From Cyclobacterium sp. (lineage in GTDB: Bacteria; Bacteroidota; Bacteroidia; Cytophagales; Cyclobacteriaceae): a stretch of DNA of 64,000 bases. The stretch is from NCBI RefSeq assembly GCF_014762705.1, contig NZ_JABURL010000016.1, forward strand, positions 28,796 through 92,795. Direction: 5' to 3'. Position 1 is the first letter of the stretch. Each line of letters begins with the position of its first letter. Position numbers and translations under genes: made by a program. The notes beneath the pieces were generated by a model. The model was not told where the DNA came from and ran no database searches. It was given only the letters and a program-made list of their open reading frames with translations. This document shows, in pieces, positions 1 through 10,868 of this stretch.

Positions 1-724
1 AGGAAATGTGGCCGGGGTATTGGAGCAGGTAGCTGCCATTGGGTTTAAAAACCTGGAGGCGGCAAATTATGCTGATGGAAAGATTTATGGCATGTCCCCT
101 GTAGCCATTAAAAAGTTGGTTGCTGATTTGGGAATGAGGATGCAAAGTGCCCATGTAGGCGGGCCAAGAGATTTTCAGGGCGCCAATCATACCGCCGCAA
201 TGGACTGGTGGAAGGAAGCTGCTGAAGCTCATGCCGCTGTAGGAGCAGATTTTCTAATCAAACCCTCCATGCCCAAACCTGATACCTTAAAAGAGCTGGA
301 ATTGTGGTGTAATTATTACAATCAGGTTGGGGCCATTGCAAAAGCCAATGGACTTGTATTTGGATTTCATAATCATGCCAGGGAATTTGAGAAAATTGAA
401 GGCCAGGTGATGTATGATTTCATGCTGGAAAATACGGACCCGGATCTGTTTTGCATGGAACTCGATGTTTACTGGGCTACCAAAGGGGGATATGATCCTG
501 TAGACTACCTGAAAAAATACAAAGGAAGATTTCCTTTGTTGCATATCAAAGATGAGGAGGAAATCGGCCAAAGCGGAGAAATGGACTTCAAACCAATTTT
601 TAAGGCCGCTTATGCACAAGGTATGAAAGGATACTATGTGGAAGTGGAGCGATATAACCATGAGCCCATAAAGAGTGTTGCCATGAGTTATGACTACCTT
701 GCAGCTGCTAAATATGTAAAATAA
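1..724 (+). CDS. Sugar phosphate isomerase/epimerase (TIM barrel), 5' truncated by window edge
   Basis: Frame is open through the left edge; GFHNHAREFE, MELDVYWATKGG and LLHIKDEEE motifs typical of xylose-isomerase-like TIM barrels. Confidence 0.85.
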   Translation, partial: GNVAGVLEQVAAIGFKNLEAANYADGKIYGMSPVAIKKLVADLGMRMQSAHVGGPRDFQGANHTAAMDWWKEAAEAHAAVGADFLIKPSMPKPDTLKELELWCNYYNQVGAIAKANGLVFGFHNHAREFEKIEGQVMYDFMLENTDPDLFCMELDVYWATKGGYDPVDYLKKYKGRFPLLHIKDEEEIGQSGEMDFKPIFKAAYAQGMKGYYVEVERYNHEPIKSVAMSYDYLAAAKYVK

Positions 725-728
725 TTTT

Positions 729-760
729 AAAAGCCGGCAGGTGAATGACTGCCGGCTTTT
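729..760. terminator. Bidirectional intrinsic terminator between convergent genes
   Basis: Perfect 12-bp inverted repeat AAAAGCCGGCAG-gtgaatga-CTGCCGGCTTTT between the ends of the epimerase (+) and pirin (-) genes. Confidence 0.9.
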
Positions 761-762
761 GA

Positions 763-1776
763 TTACTTAATCTCTTCTCTGCCATCAGCATGAATGGCAA
801 AACGTCCCTTCCCTTTTTCATGGGTATGTTCATGGCTTTTCCATGGCCAGCCACCAAATTGGGTCCTTTGAAATTCGTGAACTGCTTCCTGGATTTCCTG
901 ATTGCTGTTCATTACAAATGGGCCATGCTGAACCACTTTTTCTGATATGGGTTTTCCTTGAAGGAAGGCAAAATATCCGGTTTTACTGCCATTTTTTATT
1001 TCAAATGACTTCATGTCACCCATATCGATGGAATGGTCATTGGTAATCCGCTCGCCTTCCAGATCAATATAATCACCACGGTAGAAAAACAAGCTCCTAT
1101 TGGTCCCTTGGGAAACCTCCGGCAGGATAAAGGTGGCATCAGGCGCTGCTTTTATCAACCATATGGCCACTTCATTGGCAGGATCTGCAGCATAGGAGTC
1201 AGGTGCAGGGGGCAGGGCACTGCGCTCACCATATTTCCCTGCGATTAATTTAATTTCGGTGGTTTTTCCATTTGAATCCCTTACTGTCTCCACAGGTATT
1301 TCTTCCTTCCACATCATTTTGAAATGGGCCGGTACATTTTTTTTAGTTTTGGGTAGGTTTAACCATATTTGAAACAAGTGTAGTTCATTTCCTTCCTTTT
1401 CATTGAGTAGGGGGAACATTTCAGAATGCATGACTCCTTTTCCGGCGGTCATCCACTGTGTGTCACCATTGCCAAACCTGCCTGCTGCTCCCAATGAGTC
1501 GGAGTGGTCCACCAGGCCCTTTTCCACAATGGTCACCGTTTCAAAACCTTTGTGCGGGTGGGCAGGAAATCCGGGAACCTTGCTGCCATGGTACATGCTC
1601 CATCCATCTTTACCAGAAAAATCTTGTCCGATCATGCGATTTTCCAATCCGGTTTCAGGGGACATGTCAGGTAGGCCCCTGGGAAAGAAATCATGGTGAT
1701 GGGCACAAAACAAAAATGGATCTTGAGTTTGCCATTGAAAACCCAAAGGACGGATATCTTTTAGTGTAGGCTTCAT
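763..1776 (-). CDS. Pirin family protein
   Basis: PHKGFETVTIVEKGLVDHSDS and WMTAGKGVMHSEMF pirin cupin motifs. Confidence 0.93.
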   Translation of the reverse strand: MKPTLKDIRPLGFQWQTQDPFLFCAHHHDFFPRGLPDMSPETGLENRMIGQDFSGKDGWSMYHGSKVPGFPAHPHKGFETVTIVEKGLVDHSDSLGAAGRFGNGDTQWMTAGKGVMHSEMFPLLNEKEGNELHLFQIWLNLPKTKKNVPAHFKMMWKEEIPVETVRDSNGKTTEIKLIAGKYGERSALPPAPDSYAADPANEVAIWLIKAAPDATFILPEVSQGTNRSLFFYRGDYIDLEGERITNDHSIDMGDMKSFEIKNGSKTGYFAFLQGKPISEKVVQHGPFVMNSNQEIQEAVHEFQRTQFGGWPWKSHEHTHEKGKGRFAIHADGREEIK

Positions 1777-1850
1777 AAACGACTTATTTTATATGTATAT
1801 ACATCTAATAAGCTGATTCAAACATCAAAAGTTCATTTCCAGGATATGTT

Positions 1851-2585
1851 TTAAAATAAACTGGAATAATCTACTGATTTTATGGTATTTAGGTAACGTC
1901 TGAAGACAATCTGCCCGGATACCGGATAATCTTTGAAACGGTTAAATCCTACATTTCCGTCAAGCTCATCTGAAAAAGTCATTAATACGCTTCCTTCAAT
2001 GGCGATATCGGTGTACAGGTTAAGTCTGTAGCTTAAGCCTCCCCTGACCGGGATATATGGCACCGCCTGACTTCTGTTTTTTCTTTCTGAGCCATTTTCA
2101 CTAAGCTTTGTAACTTCACTTAAATTAAAAAGCAATCCCAGGCCTGTTCCCAGATACAAATTGACTCGTTTTCTTTGGGTATGGTTTGTGGATCCGACGA
2201 TATGCAGGGTTGGCATCAAATCCAGGTATATCAGGTTGTTTTTACTGCCTACGGCCTGCCCATTATCCCGCCAGGTTTCGACGACCTGATTTGTGAAATA
2301 GTTTTGATCCTGGCTTTGGGTCCGCTGGTAGCCCAGGTTTCCCCGCAGATCGATGTTGGAATGGATTTTTCGGCCATAGGTAAAGGAAACCGATGGTCCT
2401 GTTTTCACTTCCAGGCCCCGAAACCTACCGGAATTATCTGCATACATGGCTCCAAGTCCCAATCCAGCTTGTAAATATTGGTTTCTGGAAATTTTTTCCT
2501 TGTAAAAATTCTGGCCGTAAAGGGTATTAGAACAAAGAAATCCGGTAAAAAGGGCTAGGGTGGTAATAATTATTTCCTTTTTCAT
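1851..2585 (-). CDS. Outer membrane beta-barrel protein
   Basis: Signal peptide; alternating amphipathic strands. Confidence 0.65.
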   Translation of the reverse strand: MKKEIIITTLALFTGFLCSNTLYGQNFYKEKISRNQYLQAGLGLGAMYADNSGRFRGLEVKTGPSVSFTYGRKIHSNIDLRGNLGYQRTQSQDQNYFTNQVVETWRDNGQAVGSKNNLIYLDLMPTLHIVGSTNHTQRKRVNLYLGTGLGLLFNLSEVTKLSENGSERKNRSQAVPYIPVRGGLSYRLNLYTDIAIEGSVLMTFSDELDGNVGFNRFKDYPVSGQIVFRRYLNTIKSVDYSSLF

Positions 2586-2885
2586 AAGAAGATGTTGATG
2601 TCAGGTTTGCAATGTGGTTTGTTTATCTTAGTGATAAACGCATTAAGAAGATTCAAAATTATCAATTCTTTTTCAAATGTTGTATTTGAAACATATTGAA
2701 CTGAAGTTTTTTTAAGATTATTTTAAAGGATAAGAAATTATTTATAATTTGGTAACAATCATATTTTTTATGATTGGAAGCAAATTAATGCTTAGTTAAT
2801 TAGTTTTTACAGATTTGAAGTTTTTGAAATTTTGTTCCGGCAATCGCAGGAATTTTAGTATAGCAGAGTAATAAAACCAGTATTC

Positions 2886-3761
2886 ATGAAAGGAATAATT
2901 TTGGCCGGAGGATCAGGTACCAGGCTTTATCCGTTAACCATTGCAGTAAGTAAACAATTGATGCCCATTTATGATAAACCGATGATTTATTACCCCCTAT
3001 CGGTATTGATGATGGCTGGGATCAAAGAAATATTGATCATTACCACACCCGAAGATAATGAAGCCTTTAAAAAACTACTGGGAGATGGGACGGATGTAGG
3101 TTGTTCATTTACATTTGCCATTCAGCCTAAACCAGAGGGGTTGGCGCAGGCTTTTATCATAGGAGAGCAGTTTATAGGTAAGGATAAAGTAGCTTTAATC
3201 CTGGGAGATAATATTTTTTACGGGACGGGATTGTACAAAACCCTGAAGGAGCATACAGATCCCGATGGAGGAGTGGTATTCGCTTACCATGTAAATGATC
3301 CGCAAAGATACGGGGTGGTCGAGTTTGATGATCACAATAAAGTTTTGAGCATAGAAGAAAAACCCAAATTGCCCAAATCCAATTTTGCTGTTCCCGGACT
3401 TTATTTTTATGACAATGAAGTGGTGGAAATCGCCAAAAACATCAAACCCAGTTCCAGGGGAGAACTGGAAATCACCGATATTAACAATGTTTACCTGCGG
3501 AAAGGGAAACTCAATGTAGGTATCCTAAACCGGGGGACAGCCTGGCTGGACACGGGGACCCATCAATCACTGCTGCAGGCTGCACAATTTGTGGAGGTAA
3601 TTGAAGAAAGACAAGGTCTTAAAATCGGGTGTATTGAAGAAATTGCCTACAGAAATGGGTTTATCAATGAAGAAAAGTTACTTCAATCTGCTGCAAAGTT
3701 GGGAAAAAGTGGCTATGGCGAATACCTCAAAAATTTGGTAAAGCTAAAATTTAATCTTTAA
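2886..3761 (+). CDS. rfbA: Glucose-1-phosphate thymidylyltransferase
   Basis: [19 protein letters not shown]-terminus, [23 protein letters not shown]. Confidence 0.96.
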   Translation: MKGIILAGGSGTRLYPLTIAVSKQLMPIYDKPMIYYPLSVLMMAGIKEILIITTPEDNEAFKKLLGDGTDVGCSFTFAIQPKPEGLAQAFIIGEQFIGKDKVALILGDNIFYGTGLYKTLKEHTDPDGGVVFAYHVNDPQRYGVVEFDDHNKVLSIEEKPKLPKSNFAVPGLYFYDNEVVEIAKNIKPSSRGELEITDINNVYLRKGKLNVGILNRGTAWLDTGTHQSLLQAAQFVEVIEERQGLKIGCIEEIAYRNGFINEEKLLQSAAKLGKSGYGEYLKNLVKLKFNL

Positions 3762-3946
3762 GTGAGAAGCCCACTCATTTCGTTTTTAATTTATTTGGTT
3801 GCCCTTTCTAGATGTTAAATACAAAAAACAACATTTGAAAAACAAAAAAAGCGTTAAATAATTCTTCTTATTTTTGGATGTATTTATTTTTTATTATATG
3901 TTTGTCATGTTCAAAATGATTTTTGTAACATAATAAATGTATTTCG

Positions 3947-4306
3947 ATGGTAAATATTGTATTGATAGATGATGATGAGGTAAGTACTTTTGTTACTGAA
4001 AAATACATTCAAAAACATTTTCATTCACCTTTCAGGATATTTAAATTTTCTTCAGCTGTAGAGGCATTGGAGAAAATCAGTGATATCAATCCAAAGTACC
4101 TGTTTCTGGATCTTGTCATGCCTCAAATGACTGGGTGGGATTTTTTGGAGCAGATTGATTCTGAAAAGCTGGGCTCTAAAATCTATATTCTAAGTGGGTC
4201 CATGGATATAAAGGACAGGGAAAAGGCGAAAAAAAATCAACACGTAAAGAAATTTCTTTCCAAACTTTCAGTGAAGGAAAGCATGCCGGAAATTTTCCGG
4301 GATTGA
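3947..4306 (+). CDS. Stand-alone response regulator receiver protein
   Basis: Acidic DDD pocket, phosphoacceptor context YLFLDLVMPQMTGWDFL; no output domain. Confidence 0.9.
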   Translation: MVNIVLIDDDEVSTFVTEKYIQKHFHSPFRIFKFSSAVEALEKISDINPKYLFLDLVMPQMTGWDFLEQIDSEKLGSKIYILSGSMDIKDREKAKKNQHVKKFLSKLSVKESMPEIFRD

Positions 4307-4348
4307 AGCTTTTTTTGTAGGGTTTAAGATTAATTTTTGATCGAAAGC

Positions 4349-4381
4349 ACATTGGCCTCAGGCTTTGCCCGAGGCCAATGT
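4349..4381. terminator. Strong hairpin between convergent response regulator and sulP genes
   Basis: Perfect 11-bp arms ACATTGGCCTC/GAGGCCAATGT; stem extends by GGC/GCC after one A-C mismatch, leaving a TTT loop. Confidence 0.75.
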
Positions 4382-4449
4382 TATTTAAAAAGGTTAAGCT
4401 TTTTTGCAGAAGGGATGTTTCTTCCGGGATTAAAAAACCTTTTAGAAAT

Positions 4450-6189
4450 TTATTTTTTGTCAACATTACTCTGAATGGCGTAAGGTGCATATTTTTCCTG
4501 GCTTTTTGAATCAAGTGTCTGATCAAAATAGGCAGTTGCGGAATAATCATCCATAAACATGTGATCCGCACCAATACATTCAATCAGTTTCCATTTGTTC
4601 AATACATCGCGGATAGGTCCTTTTGTTCCGGAAATGCATACGTCTATTTCGTTTGTTCTCCAGGTCTGTATCCATTCATAAAGTGCATGAGCTCCGGTAC
4701 TGTCGATACTAGTTACACTTTCCATGTTGAATACGATCATTTTGGTTTGGTTCTTCCTTTCCGAGAGCCATTGGTTCATTTTATCCCTGATAAATTCCAC
4801 ATTGGCAAAATATATGGGTCCGTCAATTCTGACGATAAGGAGGTTTTTATTGATTTCCAGGTCTTTGAACCTGCGTATATTGCGGTATATTTTTGTCCCT
4901 GGAACGCGTCCCAATTGAGCCATATGCGGTCTGGAAGCCCTGTAAATCACCACCAGTAAGGATAAAATCATACCTGTAATGATTCCTGTTTCGATTCCCA
5001 AGGTTAAAGTAATCAAGAAGGTAGCAATAAGCATGGCGAAATCGGTCTTGTCTTTTTTCCATAGATCAATAGGCTCCTTTAAGTCTATCAATCCCGCGAC
5101 CGCTACCAATACCACTGCCGCTAAAATTGCTGAGGGAAGGTAATAAAACAGTCCAGTGAAGAACAGCAATGTCAACAGGATTAAAATGGCACTGATGACG
5201 GAAGCCATGGTGGTTTTTGCCCCTGCCTGGTTGTTTACAGCCGTCCTGGAAAACCCTCCGGTGACGGGATAACCGTTGAAAAAAGCAGCCCCAAAATTGG
5301 CCATTCCCAAAGCCATCAATTCCTGATTGGCATCTAGCTTGTAATTTTTATGTTTTGCCTGTATGGTTTTTGCCACAGCAAAACTTTCCGCAAACCCCAC
5401 CAATGATATGGTAAGTGCTATGGGCAGGAGGGTAGACCAACCATTAATGTCGAAGGAAGGGAAGGACAAGGTAGGGAGACCACTGGGCACTTCTCCGACA
5501 ATTTTCACCCCCCTTTCTGTTAAGTCAAAACCCCAAACCAGCAAAATACCTGCAATTACAGCAATCAAGGGTGCCGGAAGGGCAGGATGAATTCTTTTTC
5601 CAAATTTAATGATGAGTATTCCCAATAGGCCAATGCCCAGGGTGAGCCAATGGGTATCCCCAATGTTTTGAACAATGGCCAACGCCATTTCCTGAATGTG
5701 CTCGCTATTGGGCAGGTTGATTTTGAAGAGATGTTTGATCTGGCTCAGGCCAATGATGATAGCGGCAGCGGAAGTAAAACCGTTGATCACCGGATGGGAA
5801 AGGAAATTCACCACAAAACCCAGACGGAAAGCGCCCATAATAAATTGAATCAATCCTACCAGAAATGCCAGTGTAAGCGCATACAGGAGGTATTCAGCAG
5901 GAGAACCGGGGCCCAGGCTGCTGATTCCGGCCGCAGTCAATAGAGAAACCATGGCCACCGGACCTACTGCCAGCTGCCGGGAGCTACCAAAAATAGCATA
6001 CAAAATCAATGGCACTGTAACGGCGTACAAACCATGGATGGGCTCCAGTCCTGCAAGCATGGCATAGGCCATTCCCTGGGGAATAAGCATGATGCCTACT
6101 GTAATCCCAGCGGACAAGTCACCCTTCAGGTAGTTTTTATTGTAATCGGGAAGCCATTGTAAAAAGGGCAAATATTTTTTCAGGTCCAT
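4450..6189 (-). CDS. SulP family inorganic anion transporter with C-terminal STAS domain
   Basis: GITVGIMLIPQGMAYAMLAGL; STAS segment MIVFNMESVTSIDSTGAHAL. Confidence 0.95.
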   Translation of the reverse strand: MDLKKYLPFLQWLPDYNKNYLKGDLSAGITVGIMLIPQGMAYAMLAGLEPIHGLYAVTVPLILYAIFGSSRQLAVGPVAMVSLLTAAGISSLGPGSPAEYLLYALTLAFLVGLIQFIMGAFRLGFVVNFLSHPVINGFTSAAAIIIGLSQIKHLFKINLPNSEHIQEMALAIVQNIGDTHWLTLGIGLLGILIIKFGKRIHPALPAPLIAVIAGILLVWGFDLTERGVKIVGEVPSGLPTLSFPSFDINGWSTLLPIALTISLVGFAESFAVAKTIQAKHKNYKLDANQELMALGMANFGAAFFNGYPVTGGFSRTAVNNQAGAKTTMASVISAILILLTLLFFTGLFYYLPSAILAAVVLVAVAGLIDLKEPIDLWKKDKTDFAMLIATFLITLTLGIETGIITGMILSLLVVIYRASRPHMAQLGRVPGTKIYRNIRRFKDLEINKNLLIVRIDGPIYFANVEFIRDKMNQWLSERKNQTKMIVFNMESVTSIDSTGAHALYEWIQTWRTNEIDVCISGTKGPIRDVLNKWKLIECIGADHMFMDDYSATAYFDQTLDSKSQEKYAPYAIQSNVDKK

Positions 6190-6314
6190 TAGTATCTTAA
6201 TTTTTATCTATCAACTTACCTTTTTGAAATACAGGATTGTCCAAGTAAATGAAATACAAATGTGACCCGATTTTTTGCTAAAATAAGTGATTTTTATCAC
6301 CGGAATGGTTTGGC

Positions 6315-7847
6315 TTAACCAACTACGATATTGATCTCTTTTTTCAGATACCTTGACAGGGTGTCTGAAAACCTCTGTGCTTCCCAGATTTCTAGGGTTA
6401 CATTTTCAACTGAAAAAACCTGAATCTGAAGCTGGTTTTTTTGTGGAAGGCAATAGATGTTTTGCACCCATTGGTTTTTGGTCTTGTCCAGCCCAATAGC
6501 AATTCTTAAAATGCCCGCAAGTAACCTGACCTGATTCTTTTGCGCATCGGACAACTTTTTAAAACGTTTGTGCCTTTTTTTTGGTCCTTTTTTTCTGTGG
6601 TATCTTGCCAGGTGGCCCAGCACAAGAATTTCTTCATTGGTGAAACCTCTCAGCTGACTGTTGGTGATAATATACCTGGAATGCTTATGAAAATCCTGGA
6701 ATTGAATAAACAAACCAACATCGTAAATTAAAGCTGCATGGTACAGCATGCTTCGTTCCTGGTCTCCAGCCTGATGGAGGTGTTTGAGCTGGTCAAATAA
6801 CTGAAGGGCCAGACCGGAGACATGTTTTTTGGCTTCCAACTCGGTTTCATACCTATTGGCGAGCCAAAAACAACTCTTCTCCTTCAAATTCTTTCCTTGA
6901 TTTTCCTCTCCTATTGGTAGTTTTTGTTTTTCGATGTGATGGATGATCATTCCTTCCCGCAGAGAGGCATCCGAGATGGTTAAGCTTTTGACATTGGCTA
7001 TTTGGAGCAACTCTACCAATAGTGTGGCACCCAGATGGATTGCATCGGTTCGGTTGGTACTTATTCCAGGTATTTCCCCACGTTTTTCCGGAGGTAATTC
7101 CAATAGCTTGTCACGGAGTTTGATAAGATCTGCCAGTTGCACTTCTTCGGCATTGACACTTTCGGGAGAAGGATTGTCCTTTTTTTCCAAACAGGCTTCT
7201 GCCAATGACCTGATGGTACCAGAAGTTCCGATCACCCGATCAAAACCTGTTTCCAGGGCCTTTTCCATGATTTTTGTTGCGGCTTGACGGATTTGGGATT
7301 TCAATGCTTCCTGCTCCTCCTCATTTAGAGCGTTCTGGTGACCAATTTTGTCCAATAAACGCAACACACCCAATTTCATGGAGTGCCCAAATAAAACCTG
7401 GTTTTCATCTCCTACTACCGCTTCTGTGCTCCCACCTCCTATATCCAGTACCAGAATTTTTTCCTTTTTGATGGAAATGGCCTCTTTTACAGCCAGAAAA
7501 ATAAGTTTGGCCTCTTCTTTTCCCGAGATAAGTTTTGGGGATACGCCCGCTTCATGAATCAGTCTGTCTAAAAACTCCCTTCCATTTTTTGCTTCCCGCG
7601 TGGCACTTGTTGCAGACACAATGATGTCGTCTACTCCATATTGATCTGCGAGTTGTACATATCTTTTGATGGTAGCCACACCGTCTTCCATGGCCTTTGG
7701 ACTCAGTAAATTATTGGCAAAAACACCAACCCCAAGTTTGACCATGCTTTTTTCCTGCATTAAAATGTCGAAGTGGTTCCCGGACGTGATCCTCACGATG
7801 ATCATGTGGATACTGTTCGTACCTATATCTATAGCTGCGAGGTTCAT
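6315..7847 (-). CDS. Ppx/GppA family exopolyphosphatase
   Basis: AAIDIGTNSIHMIIVR, LDIGGGSTEAVVG, GTSGTIRSLA. Confidence 0.93.
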   Translation of the reverse strand: MNLAAIDIGTNSIHMIIVRITSGNHFDILMQEKSMVKLGVGVFANNLLSPKAMEDGVATIKRYVQLADQYGVDDIIVSATSATREAKNGREFLDRLIHEAGVSPKLISGKEEAKLIFLAVKEAISIKKEKILVLDIGGGSTEAVVGDENQVLFGHSMKLGVLRLLDKIGHQNALNEEEQEALKSQIRQAATKIMEKALETGFDRVIGTSGTIRSLAEACLEKKDNPSPESVNAEEVQLADLIKLRDKLLELPPEKRGEIPGISTNRTDAIHLGATLLVELLQIANVKSLTISDASLREGMIIHHIEKQKLPIGEENQGKNLKEKSCFWLANRYETELEAKKHVSGLALQLFDQLKHLHQAGDQERSMLYHAALIYDVGLFIQFQDFHKHSRYIITNSQLRGFTNEEILVLGHLARYHRKKGPKKRHKRFKKLSDAQKNQVRLLAGILRIAIGLDKTKNQWVQNIYCLPQKNQLQIQVFSVENVTLEIWEAQRFSDTLSRYLKKEINIVVG

Positions 7848-7857
7848 GTCAGGGATA

Positions 7858-8586
7858 TTATTTCCAAAATTCTCTGTTCATCAAAGCGATATGGCTTATG
7901 GATATTCCCTGAGGACATTCCACCTCGCATGCCCCGGTATTGGAGCAGGCTCCAAAACCAAGTTGGTCCATGGTTTCCACCATGTTTTTGATCCGTTTTT
8001 TATGCTCGATTTTTCCCTGAGGCAATTGGAAAAGATGGCTTATTTTGGCTGCTGTAAACAAGGCAGCACTGCCGTTTTTACAGGAAGCTACACAGGCTCC
8101 GCAGCCGATGCAGGATGCGGCATCAAAAGCCTGCTCTACTGTATCGCTATCTATCAGGGTTTGATTGGCTTCTGGTGCCTGGCCGGTATTTACCGATATA
8201 TAACCACCAGAAGCAATGATTTTATCCAAGGCTTGCCTGTCTATCTTTAAGTCCTTTTTGATGGGAAATGGCCCGGCGCGGAAAGGTTCTACGTATATGG
8301 TTTCTCCCTCCCTGAATGAGCGCATGTGTAATTGGCAGGTACTGGTATGTTCAATGGGACCATGTGCCCTGCCATTGATAAACAGACAACACTGTCCACA
8401 AATCCCTTCCCGACAATCGTAATCAAATGAAATGGGGTTTTCTCCTCTAAGGATGAGGGTTTCATTCAGCTGATCCAGCATTTCAAGAAATGAAGTATCA
8501 GGCGATATTTTTTTAACCTCATAATCTACCATTTTACCCTTTGATTGGGGATTGTCCTGGCGCCAAATTTTAAGCTTAAAATCCAT
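7858..8586 (-). CDS. sdhB: Succinate dehydrogenase/fumarate reductase iron-sulfur subunit
   Basis: CREGICGQCCLFINGRAHGP, SCIGCGACVASCKNGSAALF, CEVECPQGI. Confidence 0.95.
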   Translation of the reverse strand: MDFKLKIWRQDNPQSKGKMVDYEVKKISPDTSFLEMLDQLNETLILRGENPISFDYDCREGICGQCCLFINGRAHGPIEHTSTCQLHMRSFREGETIYVEPFRAGPFPIKKDLKIDRQALDKIIASGGYISVNTGQAPEANQTLIDSDTVEQAFDAASCIGCGACVASCKNGSAALFTAAKISHLFQLPQGKIEHKKRIKNMVETMDQLGFGACSNTGACEVECPQGISISHIALMNREFWK

Positions 8587-10520
8587 TATTTGTAACTCCT
8601 TTCTGTGGGCTTTGTAAATTCAAACTGTAAAGGTTCTTTAATCAGCACGGGTGTATCTGCATTTTTTTTCCAACAGGAAATGTAACTGAAATCACTATCA
8701 TTTCTTTTTGCTTCCCCATCCGGAGTTTGATGTTCTTCCCTAAAATGAGCTCCGCAGGACTCTTCCCTGCTCAGCGCATCAATACACATCAATTCCCCGA
8801 TTTCCAGGTAATCCGCTACCCTCCCGGCTTTTTCCAATTCTTCATTAATACCCTGAAGGACCTGGGGTATTTTCAAATCCTGTAAGAAGGATTTCCGCAA
8901 TACCCGGATAGATTCTATAGCTTCTGTCAATCCTTTGGCTGACCTGGATAGACCGCATTTGTCATAGAGTATCTTACCCAACTCCCGGTGAAAATGGTCC
9001 ACTGTCTTGCTTCCGTTTATTCCGGACAATTCCTCCAGCTGTGAGCGCACCTGGTTTTCGGCCTTCATAAATGCTTCTGAACTTGATTCGGGTGGAGTAG
9101 CTTTGCCCTGCTGAGCCAGGTATTGAGGTAATGTCTGAGGCAATACATAATACCCATCTATGCAAGCTTGCAACAGAGAATTGGCACCAAGCCGGTTGGC
9201 ACCGTGGTCTGAAAAATTGGCTTCTCCTATTGCGTATAATCCTGGTATATTGGTGCTAAGTTCATAATCTACCCAAAGCCCGCCCATGGAAAAATGTGCC
9301 GCGGGCGAAATCATCATGGGTTGTTGATAGGCATTGATACCCGTGATTTTTTCGTACATATTGAATAAATTGCCGTATTTTTTGCTGATAATATCTTTTC
9401 CCTGAGTAGCGATGGCATCTTTAAAATCCAGGTAAACGGCATTTTTCAGGGGACCTACCCCATGCCCTGCATCAATTCGCTCTTTGGCTGCCCTGGAGGC
9501 AATATCCCTTGGGGCCAGGTTGCCATAGGAGGGGTACTTTCTTTCCAGGTAATAATCCCTGTCTTCCTCTGGTATCTCAATGGCCTTTCTGTTTTCATTC
9601 TTGGTTTGTGGCACCCATATCCTGCCGTCGTTCCTTAAGGACTCTGACATGAGGGTAAGTTTAGATTGGTAGTTACCTGCCTGTGGAAGACAGGTGGGGT
9701 GAATTTGCGTCCAGCTGGGACAAGATGTCCATGCTCCTTTCTTGTGTGCGCGCCAGATGGCAGAACCATTGCAGCCCATGGCCAGCGTGGACAGGTAATA
9801 GATTTTACCAAATCCACCGGTGGCCAGTACTACTGCATGTGCTGCATGTCTGCTGATTTCTCCGGTGTCCATGTTTCGCACAATAATTCCCTTTGCCACT
9901 CCATTCTCCGTGACCAGGTCCAACATTTCATGGCGGGTAAAACTTTTTATCCTGCCCAAATGAACCTGTCGCATCATGGCCTGGTAAGCCCCCAGAAGTA
10001 GTTGCTGGCCTGTTTGTCCCCTGGCATAAAAAGTTCTGCTTACCTGAACACCGCCAAAGGAGCGATTTGCCAGGTATCCGCTGTATTCTCTGGCAAATGG
10101 GACACCCTGGGCGACTGCCTGATCGATCAGGTGGGAAGAACATTCTGCCAGCCGGTATACATTGGCTTCCCGGGCCCGGAAATCACCTCCTTTTAAAGTG
10201 TCATAAAACATTCTGTAAACACTGTCTCCATCATTTTTATAATTTTTCATCGCATTAACCCCTCCCTGTGCAGCCACGGAATGGGCCCTTCTAGGAGAAT
10301 CCTGAAAACAAAAAGTGGAGACATTATATCCCAATTCGGCAAGGCTGGCAGCAGCTGATGCTCCTGATAGACCTGTGCCCACTACAAGAATCTTGTATTG
10401 GTGCCTGTTGTTTGGACTGATCAGGCGTGTTTTGTCCTTGAAGTTGGACCACTTATCCTTCAAGTCGCCTTCCGGTATTTTTGCGTTGGGAGTAGTGGCC
10501 GTGTCGGTAGTGTAATACAT
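8586..10520 (-). CDS. sdhA: Succinate dehydrogenase/fumarate reductase flavoprotein subunit
   Basis: [68 protein letters not shown]. Confidence 0.96.
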   Translation of the reverse strand: MYYTTDTATTPNAKIPEGDLKDKWSNFKDKTRLISPNNRHQYKILVVGTGLSGASAAASLAELGYNVSTFCFQDSPRRAHSVAAQGGVNAMKNYKNDGDSVYRMFYDTLKGGDFRAREANVYRLAECSSHLIDQAVAQGVPFAREYSGYLANRSFGGVQVSRTFYARGQTGQQLLLGAYQAMMRQVHLGRIKSFTRHEMLDLVTENGVAKGIIVRNMDTGEISRHAAHAVVLATGGFGKIYYLSTLAMGCNGSAIWRAHKKGAWTSCPSWTQIHPTCLPQAGNYQSKLTLMSESLRNDGRIWVPQTKNENRKAIEIPEEDRDYYLERKYPSYGNLAPRDIASRAAKERIDAGHGVGPLKNAVYLDFKDAIATQGKDIISKKYGNLFNMYEKITGINAYQQPMMISPAAHFSMGGLWVDYELSTNIPGLYAIGEANFSDHGANRLGANSLLQACIDGYYVLPQTLPQYLAQQGKATPPESSSEAFMKAENQVRSQLEELSGINGSKTVDHFHRELGKILYDKCGLSRSAKGLTEAIESIRVLRKSFLQDLKIPQVLQGINEELEKAGRVADYLEIGELMCIDALSREESCGAHFREEHQTPDGEAKRNDSDFSYISCWKKNADTPVLIKEPLQFEFTKPTERSYK

Positions 10521-10646
10521 TAAAAATGTTTTAGCGATTTGTATTACCCTAATAATAATAAATTTTCTCGATTGTTCCCAATGGTTGGGATAGGGAGTTG
10601 ATTAGGCATTGTAATACTTGTCACCAAAATTCAGGTAGGGTATACC

Positions 10647-10654
10647 TATATTTG
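10647..10654 (+). promoter_or_regulatory. Possible Bacteroidota -7 element (TATATTTG)
   Basis: Matches TAnnTTTG exactly; no TTTG at the preferred spacing was found. Abuts palindrome GGTATACC at 10639-10646. Confidence 0.35.
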
Positions 10655-10726
10655 TTCATTGAGAAAAAAAAGTCAGGTTGATTGATTTCACGAATTAATT
10701 TGTTTATTACTGGGTTTAATAGCGAT

Positions 10727-10756
10727 AAAGAGGGGGCTTGGGTAAGTCTCCTCTTT
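10727..10756 (+). terminator. Terminator/attenuator-like hairpin in divergent intergenic region
   Basis: AAAGAGGGGGCTT-gggt-AAGTCTCCTCTTT: 13 contiguous pairs including 2 G-U on the + strand RNA; only a short T run follows. Confidence 0.5.
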
Positions 10757-10868
10757 TCAAAAAATAGAGTTTTATATCACATGATTACAGATTGGATAAC
10801 AACTGGAAAGAATTTTCGTGTGAAAACCTCATGAATACCTGCACTGTCAAGCTAATGATTTAAATAAT

